Assembly (NCBI GenBank): GCA_948896235.1
Contig: CAQUUC010000001.1
Coordinates: forward strand, 434,001-498,000
DNA: 64,000 nt
From: an uncultured Clostridia bacterium
GTDB taxonomy: Bacteria; Bacillota; Clostridia; TANB77; CAG-508
Reading direction: 5' to 3'
Positions 52,648 to 62,644 of this stretch are shown one piece after another. Below the pieces are notes generated by a model. The model was given only the letters and a program-made list of their open reading frames with translations, searched no databases and was not told the DNA's origin. Position 1 is the stretch's first letter. The number at the start of each line of letters is the position of its first letter. Made by a program: the position numbers and the translations under genes.

Positions 52648-53376
52648 ATGGCTGTAATAGAACACAAATTTGAAATTGGATTTCGTGATGTTGGTAAAAG
52701 TAATAAATTAACTAATAAGGCTTTACTTGGCTTTTTAGAAGATATTGCAGGTAAACATTCTAACATGGCAGGTTATGGTCTTAATAATATAGAAAAAACA
52801 GGTGTTACTTGGGTTTTATTAAATTGGAAAATAAAAGTATTTAATAATCCTTTATATGGAGAAACTGTTTTTGTTAAAACCTGGGCAAGAGATACTGCAA
52901 AATTTTATACATATCGTGATTTTGAAGTATATAATAAAAATAATGAATTGATTGCAATTGCAACTTCAAAATGGGCTTTATTAGATGCTAAAACTATGAG
53001 TTTAATAAAAATCCCTAATGAAGTTATTGCTCCATATGAAATAGAAACAAAAAAAGTATTTGGTGAAGAACCAGAACCAAATAAAATTATGATACCTAAT
53101 GAGATTTCTTCTGTTTCTAATTATATAGTACAAAGAAAAGATATCGATATAAATGGTCATGTTCATAATGTTACATATATGGATATTGCATACGAAGTTC
53201 TACCTGAAGAAGTTTATAATAATATCGATTGTAGTTCATTTGAAATTATGTATAAAAAAGAAACAAAACTTGGTGAAACTGTAAAATGTTTTTATTCCCA
53301 AATAGATAATACACATTATATTGTAATGAAAACTGAGGACGAAAAAGCAGTTCACTGTATAGTTAAACTTGCATAA
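52648..53376 (+). CDS. Acyl-ACP thioesterase
   Basis: Cytosolic hot-dog-fold enzyme that hydrolyses acyl-ACP. 242 residues form two hot-dog repeats. The first has VTWVLLNWKIKVFNNP and TWARDTAKFYTYRDFEV, and the second has DIDINGHVHNVTYMDIAYE, which carries the catalytic Asn and His. The ATG at 52648 has AGAGGTGA before it. A longer open frame upstream runs through tRNA-Thr and is not the start. rqcH follows 14 bases later, suggesting co-transcription. There is no CGG. Confidence 0.93.
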   Translation: MAVIEHKFEIGFRDVGKSNKLTNKALLGFLEDIAGKHSNMAGYGLNNIEKTGVTWVLLNWKIKVFNNPLYGETVFVKTWARDTAKFYTYRDFEVYNKNNELIAIATSKWALLDAKTMSLIKIPNEVIAPYEIETKKVFGEEPEPNKIMIPNEISSVSNYIVQRKDIDINGHVHNVTYMDIAYEVLPEEVYNNIDCSSFEIMYKKETKLGETVKCFYSQIDNTHYIVMKTEDEKAVHCIVKLA

Positions 53377-53390
53377 ATAAGGAGACGTTT

Positions 53391-55108
53391 ATGGCATTTT
53401 CACGGAATAGTTACAAGACAAATAGTTAAAGAATTAAACTCAATTCTCACTGGTGGTAAAATTAATAAAGTATTCGAGCCTAATAAAAATGAGATTTTAT
53501 TAGGTCTTTATGCTATGCGGGAAAAACCTTTCTTTACTAATTAATATTGATGCTTCAAATTATCGTATGCATTTAACCACTACCTCAAAACCAAACCCTC
53601 TTAATGCACCTAATTTTTGTATGTTACTTAGAAAACATTTAATAGGGATGAAAATAAAATCTATCTCAAGTTATGATTTAGAAAGAATTATAACTATTGA
53701 ACTTGAAGGTTTTAACGAATTGAACGACTTTATTACAAAAAAACTAATAATAGAACTTATGGGAAAACATGGAAATATTATATTAACAAATGAAAATAAT
53801 ATTATAATAGATAGTATTCGTCATTTAGATACTTTTTCAAATTCAAATAGAGACATTTTACCTGCACACGAATACACTTTCCCTGTGAGTGATAAAATTA
53901 GCTTTTTAAATATACATTCCTTTGAAGAATTTTATAACTATATTAGTAATGATTCTTCAGATTATATAAACACAATTGCAAATACTTTTACAGGTATAAG
54001 TAAAAACCATTTACAATATTTGTTTCAAAGCTTAAACTTTTCAAGCAATCTAACAAAAGATGACTTAGAAAAAGTATATAATACTTTAAGAAATACAATT
54101 AATACTGAAAAACTTACTTGTAAACCTTATGAAATTTCATCTAAAATTGATTATGTAATAGATGTTACTGATACTTATTCCCCACTTTCGGTTAATTTCT
54201 TTTTAGATGACTTTTATTCTAAAAAAGAAACAAGTGAAGAATTTAAAAATTATAGAAATAATATATTAAAACTTATATTAGCAGAACTAAAAAAATACAC
54301 CAAACGTCTTAATAACATAAATAAAAAGTTAGAAGAATGTGCTACTATGGATATCTATAAGCTATATGGAGAGTTAATCACTGCTAACTTATATAAAATT
54401 GATAATAATAAAAACTTAGATAAGATAGAATTAGAAAATTACTATGACAATAATAATAAAATTACAATTCCATTAGATAAGACTATTTCCCCTGCTTATA
54501 ATGCGAAAAAATACTTTAAAAAGTATAACAAATTAAAAAACGCTTTACAGATAGTAAGTGAACAAAAGAAAGATACTGCAAGAGAAATAGATTATATAGA
54601 AAGTATAATTTATGAATTAGATAGTGCTAAAACAATAAATGATGTTCATTTAATATATGAAGAAATAGCTGAAAATGTAATTTTTAAGGATACATTAAAA
54701 GATAAGAATAAAAAAGACAGTAAGTCTAATAAAAAGAAAAAACAAGAAGAAGAATTTTCTCCATTAACTTTTGTTATAGATGGCTATACTGTTTACGTTG
54801 GAAAAAATAATAAACAAAATGATTACTTAACTTTGAAGTTTGCACACAATAATGATATGTGGTTTCATACTAAAACTATTCATGGAAGCCATGTAATACT
54901 TAAAACAAATGGAGATGAAATATCACAAGAATTAATAAATAACTGTGCAAGCCTTGCTGCATTTTATAGTAAAGCATCTACATCTTCAAATGTGGAAGTA
55001 GATTACACTTTCGTAAGATATGTAAAAAAGCCAGCAAATGCAAAGCCAGGTATGGTAATATATACAAATTATGAAACTGTAACTGTTAAACCTAATAACT
55101 TTGAATAA
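53391..55108 (+). CDS. rqcH: Ribosome quality control factor RqcH (NEMF/Rqc2 type), with two +1 shifts at CGG
   Basis: RqcH binds obstructed 50S subunits and adds C-terminal alanine tails to stalled chains. The NFACT-N domain starts MAFSGIVTRQIVKEL. This requires a shift at CGG 53403-53405 (codon 5), and a second at CGG 53518-53520 joins LYAMGKNLSLLIN. The remaining 529 residues are in one frame: the middle coiled coils and the NFACT-R domain with PLTFVIDGYTVYVGKNNKQNDYLT (in parts) and DMWFHTKTIHGSHVIL. It has 571 residues, the family length. AAGGAGA precedes ATG 53391. Without both shifts no RqcH with its N-terminus can be made. Confidence 0.96.
53403..53405 (+). other. +1 recoding site CGG-A (rqcH, first)
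   Basis: Codon 5 after ATG GCA TTT TCA. The +1 Gly lies in the conserved start motif of the family (MAFxGIVTR). Confidence 0.95.
53518..53520 (+). other. +1 recoding site CGG-G (rqcH, second)
   Basis: Preceded by ATG in the frame set by the first shift. The only site where the +1 Gly codon is GGG. Confidence 0.93.
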
Positions 55109-55142
55109 TAATTCATACAATATATTAATATAATATCTAAAC

Positions 55143-55220
55143 GGGTCGACGAGGGCGTCTGCCCCTACAATTATCAATTCATTTGTGTATATTTGTAGGG
55201 GTCGACGCCCTCGTCGACCC
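55143..55220. repeat. GC-rich palindromic element (REP/MITE-like)
   Basis: Outer arms GGGTCGACGAGGGCGTC and GACGCCCTCGTCGACCC are exact complements (17 pairs), with inner arms CCCCTACAA and TTGTAGGGG (nine pairs) around an AT-rich loop. Its GC content stands out strongly from the flanks. It lies between two plus-strand genes, encodes nothing, and resembles palindromic repeats spread through many Clostridia genomes. Confidence 0.85.
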
Positions 55221-55320
55221 CTTTTGTTGTTATTTACTGATATATTACAATCTTAATAAAAAATTAATTGGATATTTTCGAAAAATAGTATATAATGTTG
55301 GAAGAGGATGTGAAAAATTT

Positions 55321-56019
55321 ATGAAATTCTTTAAAAGATTATTTTTAGCAATTGTAATATTAGTAATCTTAGTAGTTGGTGGAATTGCTTTTATGGGACA
55401 TTCTATGTATAAAGATGCCATTAATAAAACTAGTATTGCTAATAAAATTGCTAAAATAAAGGAAGATAAAAATTATGTTACTATTGATAAAATCCCTGAT
55501 AATTTCAAAAATGCAATAATTGCTGTTGAAGATCACAGATTTAAAGATCATAATGGTATTGATATAATAACTACTACTAGATCTATGCTTGAAAATATAA
55601 GAGAAAAAGATATTGTTGCAGGTGGTAGTACAATTACCCAACAAACAGGAAGGCTATTATATTTTACACAAGAACAACGTTTTACAAGAAAAGTTGCAGA
55701 GCTATTTGTGGCTTTTGATTTAGAGGAAAATTATTCTAAAGATGAAATATTAGAACTATATTCTAACATTATTTATTATGGTAATGGTTATTATGGCATT
55801 AGAGAAGCAAGCCTTGGTTACTTTAATAAAGAGCCAAAAGATTTAAACCTAGATGAAGCTTCTCTACTTGCAGGTATTCCTAATGCTCCAAGTGTATATT
55901 CTCCTAATAAAAATTTAAATCTAGCCAAAAAAAGACAAGCTGCTGTACTTTCTGCAATGGTAAAATACAATTATATAACTGAAGAAGATAAAGCAAAAAT
56001 TGTAAACTCAAACAATTAA
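55321..56019 (+). CDS. Monofunctional peptidoglycan glycosyltransferase (GT51)
   Basis: Membrane-anchored glycan polymerase of 232 residues with no transpeptidase domain. The N-terminal membrane helix (LFLAIVILVILVVGGIAF) is followed by the GT51 domain: AVEDHRFKDHNGID holds the catalytic Glu, GGSTITQQTGRLL and YSNIIYYGNGYYGI are typical, and EASLLAGIPNAPSVYSP ends it. It complements the class A PBP at 3313. GAAGAGG precedes ATG 55321. It ends at a bidirectional terminator. Confidence 0.93.
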   Translation: MKFFKRLFLAIVILVILVVGGIAFMGHSMYKDAINKTSIANKIAKIKEDKNYVTIDKIPDNFKNAIIAVEDHRFKDHNGIDIITTTRSMLENIREKDIVAGGSTITQQTGRLLYFTQEQRFTRKVAELFVAFDLEENYSKDEILELYSNIIYYGNGYYGIREASLGYFNKEPKDLNLDEASLLAGIPNAPSVYSPNKNLNLAKKRQAAVLSAMVKYNYITEEDKAKIVNSNN

Positions 56020-56042
56020 GACGTGATATTTTATCACGTCTT
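56018..56042. terminator. Bidirectional terminator
   Basis: AAGACGTGATA and TATCACGTCTT, with a short T-rich loop, between convergent genes. Confidence 0.85.
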
Positions 56043-56047
56043 ATACT

Positions 56048-56287
56048 TTATATTCTCGCTTTATACTCAATATCAGTCATATATGGAAATAGCTCTTTTA
56101 ACCTTTTACGTGTTATCATAAGCATTCTTGGTTGTGGATTTTTATCGTGCACAGATATTAGCATTTGTGTATAACAGTTTTCAGTAGTTTTAAAAACTAA
56201 GTACCTATTATTTACATAGGTAAAATAAATTTGAAAACCATTTTCTAATTCATTATCAAATCTTTCAAAAGTATATTTTTCTTCCAT
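56048..56287 (-). CDS. 79-residue hypothetical protein downstream of ligA
   Basis: I do not recognise it. It begins MEEKYTFERFDNELENG and looks like a compact mixed alpha/beta soluble protein, ending MTDIEYKARI. The start is 10 bases after the ligA stop, with AGGAGATAG before it, so it is the last gene of the valS-ligA run. It ends at a terminator. There is no CGG. Confidence 0.65.
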   Translation of the reverse strand: MEEKYTFERFDNELENGFQIYFTYVNNRYLVFKTTENCYTQMLISVHDKNPQPRMLMITRKRLKELFPYMTDIEYKARI

Positions 56288-56296
56288 AACTATCTC

Positions 56297-58294
56297 CTAT
56301 TTTATCATTTCTTCAAATTCTTTTTCTGTTATGATAGTAACACCTAAGTTTTGAGCTTTTGCGAGTTTACTTCCAGCATCTTCTCCTGCAAGTACATAAC
56401 TTGTCTTTTTTGATACTGATGATGATACTTTTCCACCAAGTTTTTCTATTATTTCTCCTGCTTCTTCTCTTGTGTAATTATCAAGGCTACCAGTTAGAAC
56501 AAATATTAATCCTTCAAATTTTAAGTCTACTTGCTCTATTTCTTCTTCCTTCATATTTACTCCTGCATTACGTAATTTTTTAATTAAGTCTATTGTTTGC
56601 TCCCCTTTAAAAAATTCATAAATGCTCATAGCCATAATTTGTCCTACATCTTCTAAACCTGCTATTTCTTCTACTTCTGCATTCATCAAATTATCAATAT
56701 TTTTAAAATTCTTTGCTATTGTTTTTGCAGATTTTGCACCAATATGTCTAATACCTAATGCAGTTATTAATTTATAGAATGGTCTATTTTTACTATCATT
56801 AATAGCATTTATCAAATTTTCAGCAAATTTAGTTCCATTCTTTTTTAGGCTTGCAATATCTTCAAATGTTAATGTATAAATATCTGCTATATTTTCAATT
56901 AATCCTTTTTCTATAAATTGCTCTACTAAGTTTTCTCCAAGACCATCAATATCCATTCCTTCTTTGGATACAAAATGAATGATATTTCTTACAAGTTTTG
57001 CAGGACATTCTATTCCTGTACAACGAACTGCTGCTTCTCCTTCTTCTCTTACAGCTTTAGCACCGCATACTGGGCAAACTTTTGGCATAACAAATTCTTT
57101 TTCATTACCATTTCTTTTTTCTTCTTTTACTTCCACGATTTCAGGAATAACATCTCCTGCTTTTTGTATAACAACTGTATCTCCTATTTTTAAATCCTTT
57201 TCTTTTATAAAATCTTCATTATGCAATGTAGTTTTAGAAATAGTAGAGCCTGCAACTGAAACTGGCTCTAAAATTGCCATTGGAGTAATTGCTCCTGTTC
57301 TTCCTACTTGGCATATTATATCTTTTAAAATGGTTTCTTTTCTTTCTGGTGGATATTTATATGCAACTGCCCATCTTGGAGTTTTAGAAGTAGCACCCAA
57401 CTTTTCTCTTAATCTTAAATTATCTACTTTTACAACTGCTCCATCTATACCAAAAGATAAGGATTCTCTTGTCTCGCCTATCTTCTTAATAGCCTCTATT
57501 ACTTCATCAATATCTTTACAAGGTATCCTAACAGGATTTACATTAAATCCAAGTTCTGCAAGATATTCTAATTCTTCAAAATGTGAGTTGAATTCTTTCC
57601 CCTCTATTTTTTGCACATTAAAAATATAGATATCGAGTGGACGTTTTTCAGTAACACTGCTATCTAATTGTCTTAGAGAACCTGCTGCTGCATTTCTAGC
57701 GTTTGCAAATAAGTTTCCATCCTCATAACCTATTTCTTCATTCATTTTTTCAAATTCTTTTTTTCCAATAAAAACTTCTCCACGTACTGTTATATTTATC
57801 TTTTCCTTTAATTCTTTTGGTATTGTTTTTACTGTAGCAAGATTGTTAGTTACATCTTCTCCAACTTGTCCATTTCCACGTGTTGCACCTTGTACAAACT
57901 TTCCATCTACATATTTAAGACTTGCAGATAAACCATCAATTTTTGTTTCTACAACATAATCCGTAGTTTCTCCAAGTTCCTCTACTTGTTTTTTTATTCT
58001 TTTATCAAATTCATACACCTCTTCAAATGAAAAAACATCTTGTAAGCTTAATAGAGGTACCTCATGAGTTACCTCTTTAAAGCCTTTTTTTACTGTTCCT
58101 CCAACTTTTTGTGTGTTTGATTCCTTAGTAACTAACTCTGGGAATTGTTTTTCTAAATTTTTCAATTCATTATTTAGCATATCATATTCAAAATCACTAA
58201 TAATAGGTGCATCCTCATCATAGTACTTTCTATTATGATACGCTATAGTCTCTCGTAATTCTTTTACTCTTTTTTTAGCCTGTGTAATATTCAT
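56297..58294 (-). CDS. ligA: NAD-dependent DNA ligase
   Basis: Seals nicks in DNA using NAD+ in replication and repair. 665 residues contain the Ia domain with YHNRKYYDEDAP, the adenylation motif VETKIDGLSASLKY with nucleophilic Lys, the OB fold, a four-Cys zinc finger (CPVCG...CTGIECP), helix-hairpin-helix repeats and a C-terminal BRCT domain (FVLTGSLDNYTREEA). It starts eight bases after the pgsA stop. CGG triplets are all out of phase. Confidence 0.97.
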   Translation of the reverse strand: MNITQAKKRVKELRETIAYHNRKYYDEDAPIISDFEYDMLNNELKNLEKQFPELVTKESNTQKVGGTVKKGFKEVTHEVPLLSLQDVFSFEEVYEFDKRIKKQVEELGETTDYVVETKIDGLSASLKYVDGKFVQGATRGNGQVGEDVTNNLATVKTIPKELKEKINITVRGEVFIGKKEFEKMNEEIGYEDGNLFANARNAAAGSLRQLDSSVTEKRPLDIYIFNVQKIEGKEFNSHFEELEYLAELGFNVNPVRIPCKDIDEVIEAIKKIGETRESLSFGIDGAVVKVDNLRLREKLGATSKTPRWAVAYKYPPERKETILKDIICQVGRTGAITPMAILEPVSVAGSTISKTTLHNEDFIKEKDLKIGDTVVIQKAGDVIPEIVEVKEEKRNGNEKEFVMPKVCPVCGAKAVREEGEAAVRCTGIECPAKLVRNIIHFVSKEGMDIDGLGENLVEQFIEKGLIENIADIYTLTFEDIASLKKNGTKFAENLINAINDSKNRPFYKLITALGIRHIGAKSAKTIAKNFKNIDNLMNAEVEEIAGLEDVGQIMAMSIYEFFKGEQTIDLIKKLRNAGVNMKEEEIEQVDLKFEGLIFVLTGSLDNYTREEAGEIIEKLGGKVSSSVSKKTSYVLAGEDAGSKLAKAQNLGVTIITEKEFEEMIK

Positions 58295-58301
58295 ACATAT
58301 A

Positions 58302-58950
58302 TCAATCCTTTAATAAATCTTTTCCACCTTTTAGATAGTTCCATCCTGAAAAAATAGTTGCAAGTACACATATTATTAAAAGTGATGTTGATAGTACATT
58401 AATTCCAAATTGTAAATTAGTCATATATATACCTGCACTACTTTCTAACATTTGTTGTTTGCTTGAAACTCTAAAAATAAAGTTACCAAAATTAAATCTA
58501 TCAGCAAAGCAACAAATTATTGCAAGCATTTGTGTTACAGTTTTTATTTTTCCCCAGATTGATGCTGGAATTACTTTCCCACCTTTTTCTACTGCAATTA
58601 ATCTATATCCAGATACCATAAATTCTCTTATTAATATAATTATAGGTATCCACGCTGGAATTTTTGAATATTCTACTAAAATAATTAGTGCTGCTAGTAC
58701 TAATATTTTATCAGCTATTGGGTCTAAAAATTTTCCAAAAGTAGTAACTTGATTCCATTTTCTTGCAAGAGTTCCGTCTAATTTATCTGTAATTGATGCT
58801 ATTACAAAAATTATATTCATTATCCAAAATGAGACTGGTACACTTAAAAATTCTCCTGTTATTCCGAATTAAACTATCAACTATTGGTACTATCATCATT
58901 ATTATAACCAAAATCATTCTAAAAACAGTAAGTTTATTAGGTAAATTCAT
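58302..58950 (-). CDS. pgsA: CDP-diacylglycerol-glycerol-3-phosphate 3-phosphatidyltransferase, with a +1 shift at CGG
   Basis: Membrane enzyme for phosphatidylglycerol synthesis. From ATG 58950 (AGGAGG upstream), 28 codons read MNLPNKLTVFRMILVII and on to SLI. CGG at 58864-58866, after ATT, shifts +1 to GITGEFLSVP and the rest. The CDP-alcohol phosphotransferase signature DGTLARKWNQVTTFGKFLD is intact (listed in shortened form, DG..AR..G...D...D). Several membrane helices follow. The restored protein has 215 residues. Without the shift, the essential N-terminal helix is lost. ligA follows at eight bases. Confidence 0.95.
58864..58866 (-). other. +1 recoding site CGG-A (pgsA)
   Basis: Zero-frame ATT CGG at codons 28-29. 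The +1 frame continues 187 residues through the phosphotransferase signature. Confidence 0.94.
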
Positions 58951-58963
58951 ATTTTCCTCCTAT

Positions 58964-59635
58964 TTATATATTTTTTCTGTTTACTGTTATTTCACTTACT
59001 TCTATCATTTTAGGTAAGTTTAATATGTAAAACATCAAATCTGCAATATCAGCAGGGTTCATCCATTCTTCTGGATGTTCAATTTCTTTTCCTGTCCATT
59101 TTGTATGCATTCTTGTATTCATTCCACCAACATTAAATTGTATTACACGGCATTTATATTTTTTAAGTTCTAATTGTAAATTATAACTTGTTCCACGCAT
59201 TGCCCATTTTGATGTTGTATAAGCAATTTGGTCATTATATCCTGCCTTTGTTCCAATAGTTGAACCAACATTTAGAATATCTGCTTCACTTTCTTTTATT
59301 AAAGTTATAAGTTGAGTTGTTAGATAAATTGGTGCAAGTACATTTATCCTCATTAAATCGTCTAACACCTCATAAGTAACTTCTTCTAACTTTTGCACCC
59401 CTGGAACACCTGCACAATTTATTATTGCTTTTATTTTACTATAATTTTTCTTTATTGTATTACAAGCATTTTCTATTGAGTTTTCATCAGTTAAATCTGT
59501 TTGTATAAAATCACATTGGTAGTCTGGTTTTGTTCTGCATAATGCTATAATATTAATATTTTCATCTTTTAAACATCTATTAGCAAATTCTTTTCCTAAT
59601 CCATCACTCGCACCTGTTAAAATAATATTTTCCAC
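58964..59635 (-). CDS. Short-chain dehydrogenase/reductase
   Basis: Cytosolic NAD(P)-dependent oxidoreductase with a Rossmann fold. ILTGASDGLGKEFA is the coenzyme loop, NCAGVPG and NVGSTIGTKAGYNDQIAYTTSKWA (in parts) give the catalytic Ser, Tyr and Lys (YTTSK). The substrate is unknown. The start is GTG 59635 with AGGAGGAAATA before it. It lies 10 bases after valS and 14 before pgsA, so it belongs to the same run. No in-phase CGG occurs. Confidence 0.92.
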   Translation of the reverse strand: MENIILTGASDGLGKEFANRCLKDENINIIALCRTKPDYQCDFIQTDLTDENSIENACNTIKKNYSKIKAIINCAGVPGVQKLEEVTYEVLDDLMRINVLAPIYLTTQLITLIKESEADILNVGSTIGTKAGYNDQIAYTTSKWAMRGTSYNLQLELKKYKCRVIQFNVGGMNTRMHTKWTGKEIEHPEEWMNPADIADLMFYILNLPKMIEVSEITVNRKNI

Positions 59636-59644
59636 TATTTCCTC

Positions 59645-62329
59645 CTATTTTAATTTTTCAATTCTTTCAATTGTTGTTTTAAGCATTTCTTGGTATTTTG
59701 CTAATTTTTCTTTTTCTTCGTTAATTTTAGCCTCAGGTGCTTTTTCTACAAATCCCGGATTTGATAACATCTTAGTTGCTCTTGCCACTTCACTTTCTAA
59801 TCTCTCTTTTTCTTTTTCTAGTCTTTCCACTTCTTCTTTTATATCTACTAACTCTTCAAATGGCATAAATACTTCTATTCCAAAACTTTGTACACAAATT
59901 GCGTTTTGTGGGATGCCAATCTTTTCTTCTTTAACTTGTATTTCATTTCCAAAGCCTAATTTTTCTATAAATTCTTTTGATTCTTCTATTTCCTTTTTGT
60001 ACCCGTTTGTTACAAAAATTAAATTAGCTTTTTTTGATGGATGAACATTCATATTTGCTCTTGCATTACGTATTCCTATAATTGTTTCTTTTATGCTTTC
60101 TATAAAATCATGTTCAGTGTCATATTCTACTCTTTTCTTTGTTTTTGGCCAACTTGATACCATTAAGTCTTTATCACTATAATTTACTAGTTTTTCATAA
60201 ATTTCTGAAGTAACAAATGGCATAAATGGATGTAATAATTTTAAGCTATCTCCAAAAACATAGTTTAACACGAAACTTACTTGTACTTTTTCTTCCTCAT
60301 TCTCGCTATATAATCTTGATTTTGCTATTTCTATATACCAATCGCAGAATTCATTCCATATGAAGTTATATATTTTATCTAGAGCTACTCCTAAATCGTA
60401 CTTTTCTATATTTTCTGTAACAGCTTCTATTAAATTATCTAGCTTATTCATAATCCATCTGTCTTCTACTCTTAAGCCTTCTTTTTTGTATAATCCATTC
60501 TCGTCTTTAATTTTCTTCCCAAACTCTACAATCTTCTCGTCATCCGCCAAGTTCATTGTTATAAATCTTGCAGCATTCCAGATTTTATTTGCAAAGTTTG
60601 ATGCTTGCTCTAGTTTCTCTGGCATATATCTTATATCGTTACCCATTGTAGTTCCAGAAAGTACTGAAAACCTTAATGCATCTGCTCCATATTCATCTAT
60701 TATTTCTATAGGATCTATACCATTTCCTAATGTTTTAGACATTTTTCTTCCCTTACTATCACGTACCATTCCATGAATTAGTATGTCTTTAAAAGGTGCC
60801 TTACCTGTAAATTCTAATCCTTGTGACATCATTCTTGATACCCAGAATGTAATAATGTCAAAACCAGTTACTAGTACATTAGTTGGGTAAAATGTTTTAT
60901 AATCTTCTGTCTCTTTGTTTGGCCAACCTAGTGTTGAAAATGGCCATAAGGCAGAGCTAAACCATGTATCTAGAGTATCTTCATCTTGATGTAAATGTGT
61001 GTCTCCACATTTTTCACATTTTTCTGGTATATTTTTAGAAACGTTTATATGTCCACACTCTTCACAATAAAATGCTGGTATCCTATGTCCCCACCATAAT
61101 TGTCTTGATATACACCAATCTTGTATATTATCTAACCAGTTAAAGTATTGTTTTTCATATTTCTTTGGTATAAATCTTGCTTCCTCATTTCTTACAGAGT
61201 CTGCTGCTCTTTTTGCTAATTCTTTCATAGAAACAAACCATTGCTCTGATATTTTTGGTTCAATAGTATTTTTACATCTTTCACATTTTGCAACATTGTG
61301 TGTGTATTCTTCTTCTTTTACTAATGCTCCAATTTCTTTTAATTTTTGGACGATTTTCTCTCTTGCCTCAGTTAAATCCATTCCCTTATATTCAGGAACT
61401 AAATCACCCATTTTGTTATTTTCATCAAATACTTCAATAATTTCTAAGTTATGTCTTAATCCTGCTTGGTAATCGTTCATATCATGTGCTGGTGTTATTT
61501 TTACACAACCTGTTCCAAATTCTTTTTCAACAAATTCATCTTGTATTATTGGTATTTCTTTGTTCATAATTGGTAATATACAATTTTTACCTACTAAATC
61601 TTTGTATCTTTCGTCACTTGGGTGAATAGCTACTGCTGTATCTCCTAGCATTGTTTCTGGTCTTGTAGTTGCTACAATTATATATCTATCTTCTGTTCCT
61701 GCTATTTTATATCTAATATGCCATAAATGGCCTGCTTCTTCTTTATATTCAACTTCTGCATCTGATATAGATGTCTTACAATTTGGACAATAATTTATCA
61801 TTCTTGTACCTTTATAAATTAGTCCTTTTTCGTATAAGCTAACAAATTGTTCTAAAACCGCATCAGACAAACCATCATCTAATGTAAACCTACGTCTTTC
61901 CCAATCACAAGAGCAACCCAATTTTTTCTGTTGTTCCTCAATAGTTCCACCATAAATCCTAGTCCATTCCCAAGCTTCTTCTAAAAATTTTTCTCTTCCT
62001 AATTCTTGTTTTGTTTTTCCTTCATTTTTTAATTTTTCTACTACTTTCATCTCTGTTGAAATAGATGCATGGTCAGTTCCTGGAAGCCATAATGTATTAT
62101 ACCCTTGCATTCTTTTAAAACGAATTAATATATCTTGTATTGTATCATCTAATGCATGACCCATATGAAGTTTTCCTGTTACATTTGGTGGTGGCATCAT
62201 AATACAATATGATTCTTTTTCATGATTCATACTTGGTTTAAAATATCCTTTTTCTTCCCATTCTTTATATAATTTTTCTTCAAAATCTTTTGGATTATAT
62301 TTATCTTGTAATTTATGCTTATCGTTCAT
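59645..62329 (-). CDS. valS: Valyl-tRNA synthetase
   Basis: Charges tRNA-Val. Class I synthetase with PPNVTGKLHMGHAL (HIGH motif), an editing domain, DTWFSSALWPFSTLGWP, the KMSKTLGNG motif and a C-terminal coiled coil typical of ValS. I take ATG 62329 as start (MNDKHKLQDKY), eight bases after GGGAGG. A TTG at 62335 lies too close. It overlaps the preceding small gene by 11 bases. The T-box upstream controls both. No in-phase CGG occurs. Confidence 0.97.
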   Translation of the reverse strand: MNDKHKLQDKYNPKDFEEKLYKEWEEKGYFKPSMNHEKESYCIMMPPPNVTGKLHMGHALDDTIQDILIRFKRMQGYNTLWLPGTDHASISTEMKVVEKLKNEGKTKQELGREKFLEEAWEWTRIYGGTIEEQQKKLGCSCDWERRRFTLDDGLSDAVLEQFVSLYEKGLIYKGTRMINYCPNCKTSISDAEVEYKEEAGHLWHIRYKIAGTEDRYIIVATTRPETMLGDTAVAIHPSDERYKDLVGKNCILPIMNKEIPIIQDEFVEKEFGTGCVKITPAHDMNDYQAGLRHNLEIIEVFDENNKMGDLVPEYKGMDLTEAREKIVQKLKEIGALVKEEEYTHNVAKCERCKNTIEPKISEQWFVSMKELAKRAADSVRNEEARFIPKKYEKQYFNWLDNIQDWCISRQLWWGHRIPAFYCEECGHINVSKNIPEKCEKCGDTHLHQDEDTLDTWFSSALWPFSTLGWPNKETEDYKTFYPTNVLVTGFDIITFWVSRMMSQGLEFTGKAPFKDILIHGMVRDSKGRKMSKTLGNGIDPIEIIDEYGADALRFSVLSGTTMGNDIRYMPEKLEQASNFANKIWNAARFITMNLADDEKIVEFGKKIKDENGLYKKEGLRVEDRWIMNKLDNLIEAVTENIEKYDLGVALDKIYNFIWNEFCDWYIEIAKSRLYSENEEEKVQVSFVLNYVFGDSLKLLHPFMPFVTSEIYEKLVNYSDKDLMVSSWPKTKKRVEYDTEHDFIESIKETIIGIRNARANMNVHPSKKANLIFVTNGYKKEIEESKEFIEKLGFGNEIQVKEEKIGIPQNAICVQSFGIEVFMPFEELVDIKEEVERLEKEKERLESEVARATKMLSNPGFVEKAPEAKINEEKEKLAKYQEMLKTTIERIEKLK

Positions 62330-62618
62330 TTTCAATTCCTCCCAATTTCTTATTATCTAAAAGCTCTATTGCTTTTTTATATGCTGAAAAATACACTCCT
62401 GCAATTTCTTTTAATATTTCTTCCTCTTCTTCGTTTAAACGTTCTCCTTTTCCAGTTTCAAAAAACTGTCTTACTTTATTTAAGACTCTATCTCTTTCAT
62501 CAATAGGAATTTTTCTATTTTGTTCTTTCACTTCAACTTCTTTTTTTATTCGTTTTCCTCTTCCACTAAAAGCTTCTGATTTCATATAAGCTTCTACTTC
62601 ACTTACCCTATTTTCCAT
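62319..62618 (-). CDS. 99-residue charged helical protein between the T-box and valS
   Basis: I do not recognise it. The protein is soluble, rich in Glu and Lys, and mostly helical (VLNKVRQFFETGKGERLNEEEEEILKEIAG, in parts). The start is ATG 62618 with GGAGGATAATAAA before it. A longer frame from 62654 would begin inside the T-box terminator. It is the first gene of the T-box-controlled run and overlaps valS by 11 bases, suggesting coupled translation. Confidence 0.75.
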   Translation of the reverse strand: MENRVSEVEAYMKSEAFSGRGKRIKKEVEVKEQNRKIPIDERDRVLNKVRQFFETGKGERLNEEEEEILKEIAGVYFSAYKKAIELLDNKKLGGIENER

Positions 62619-62644
62619 TTTATTATCCTCCTTTCGTAATACTC

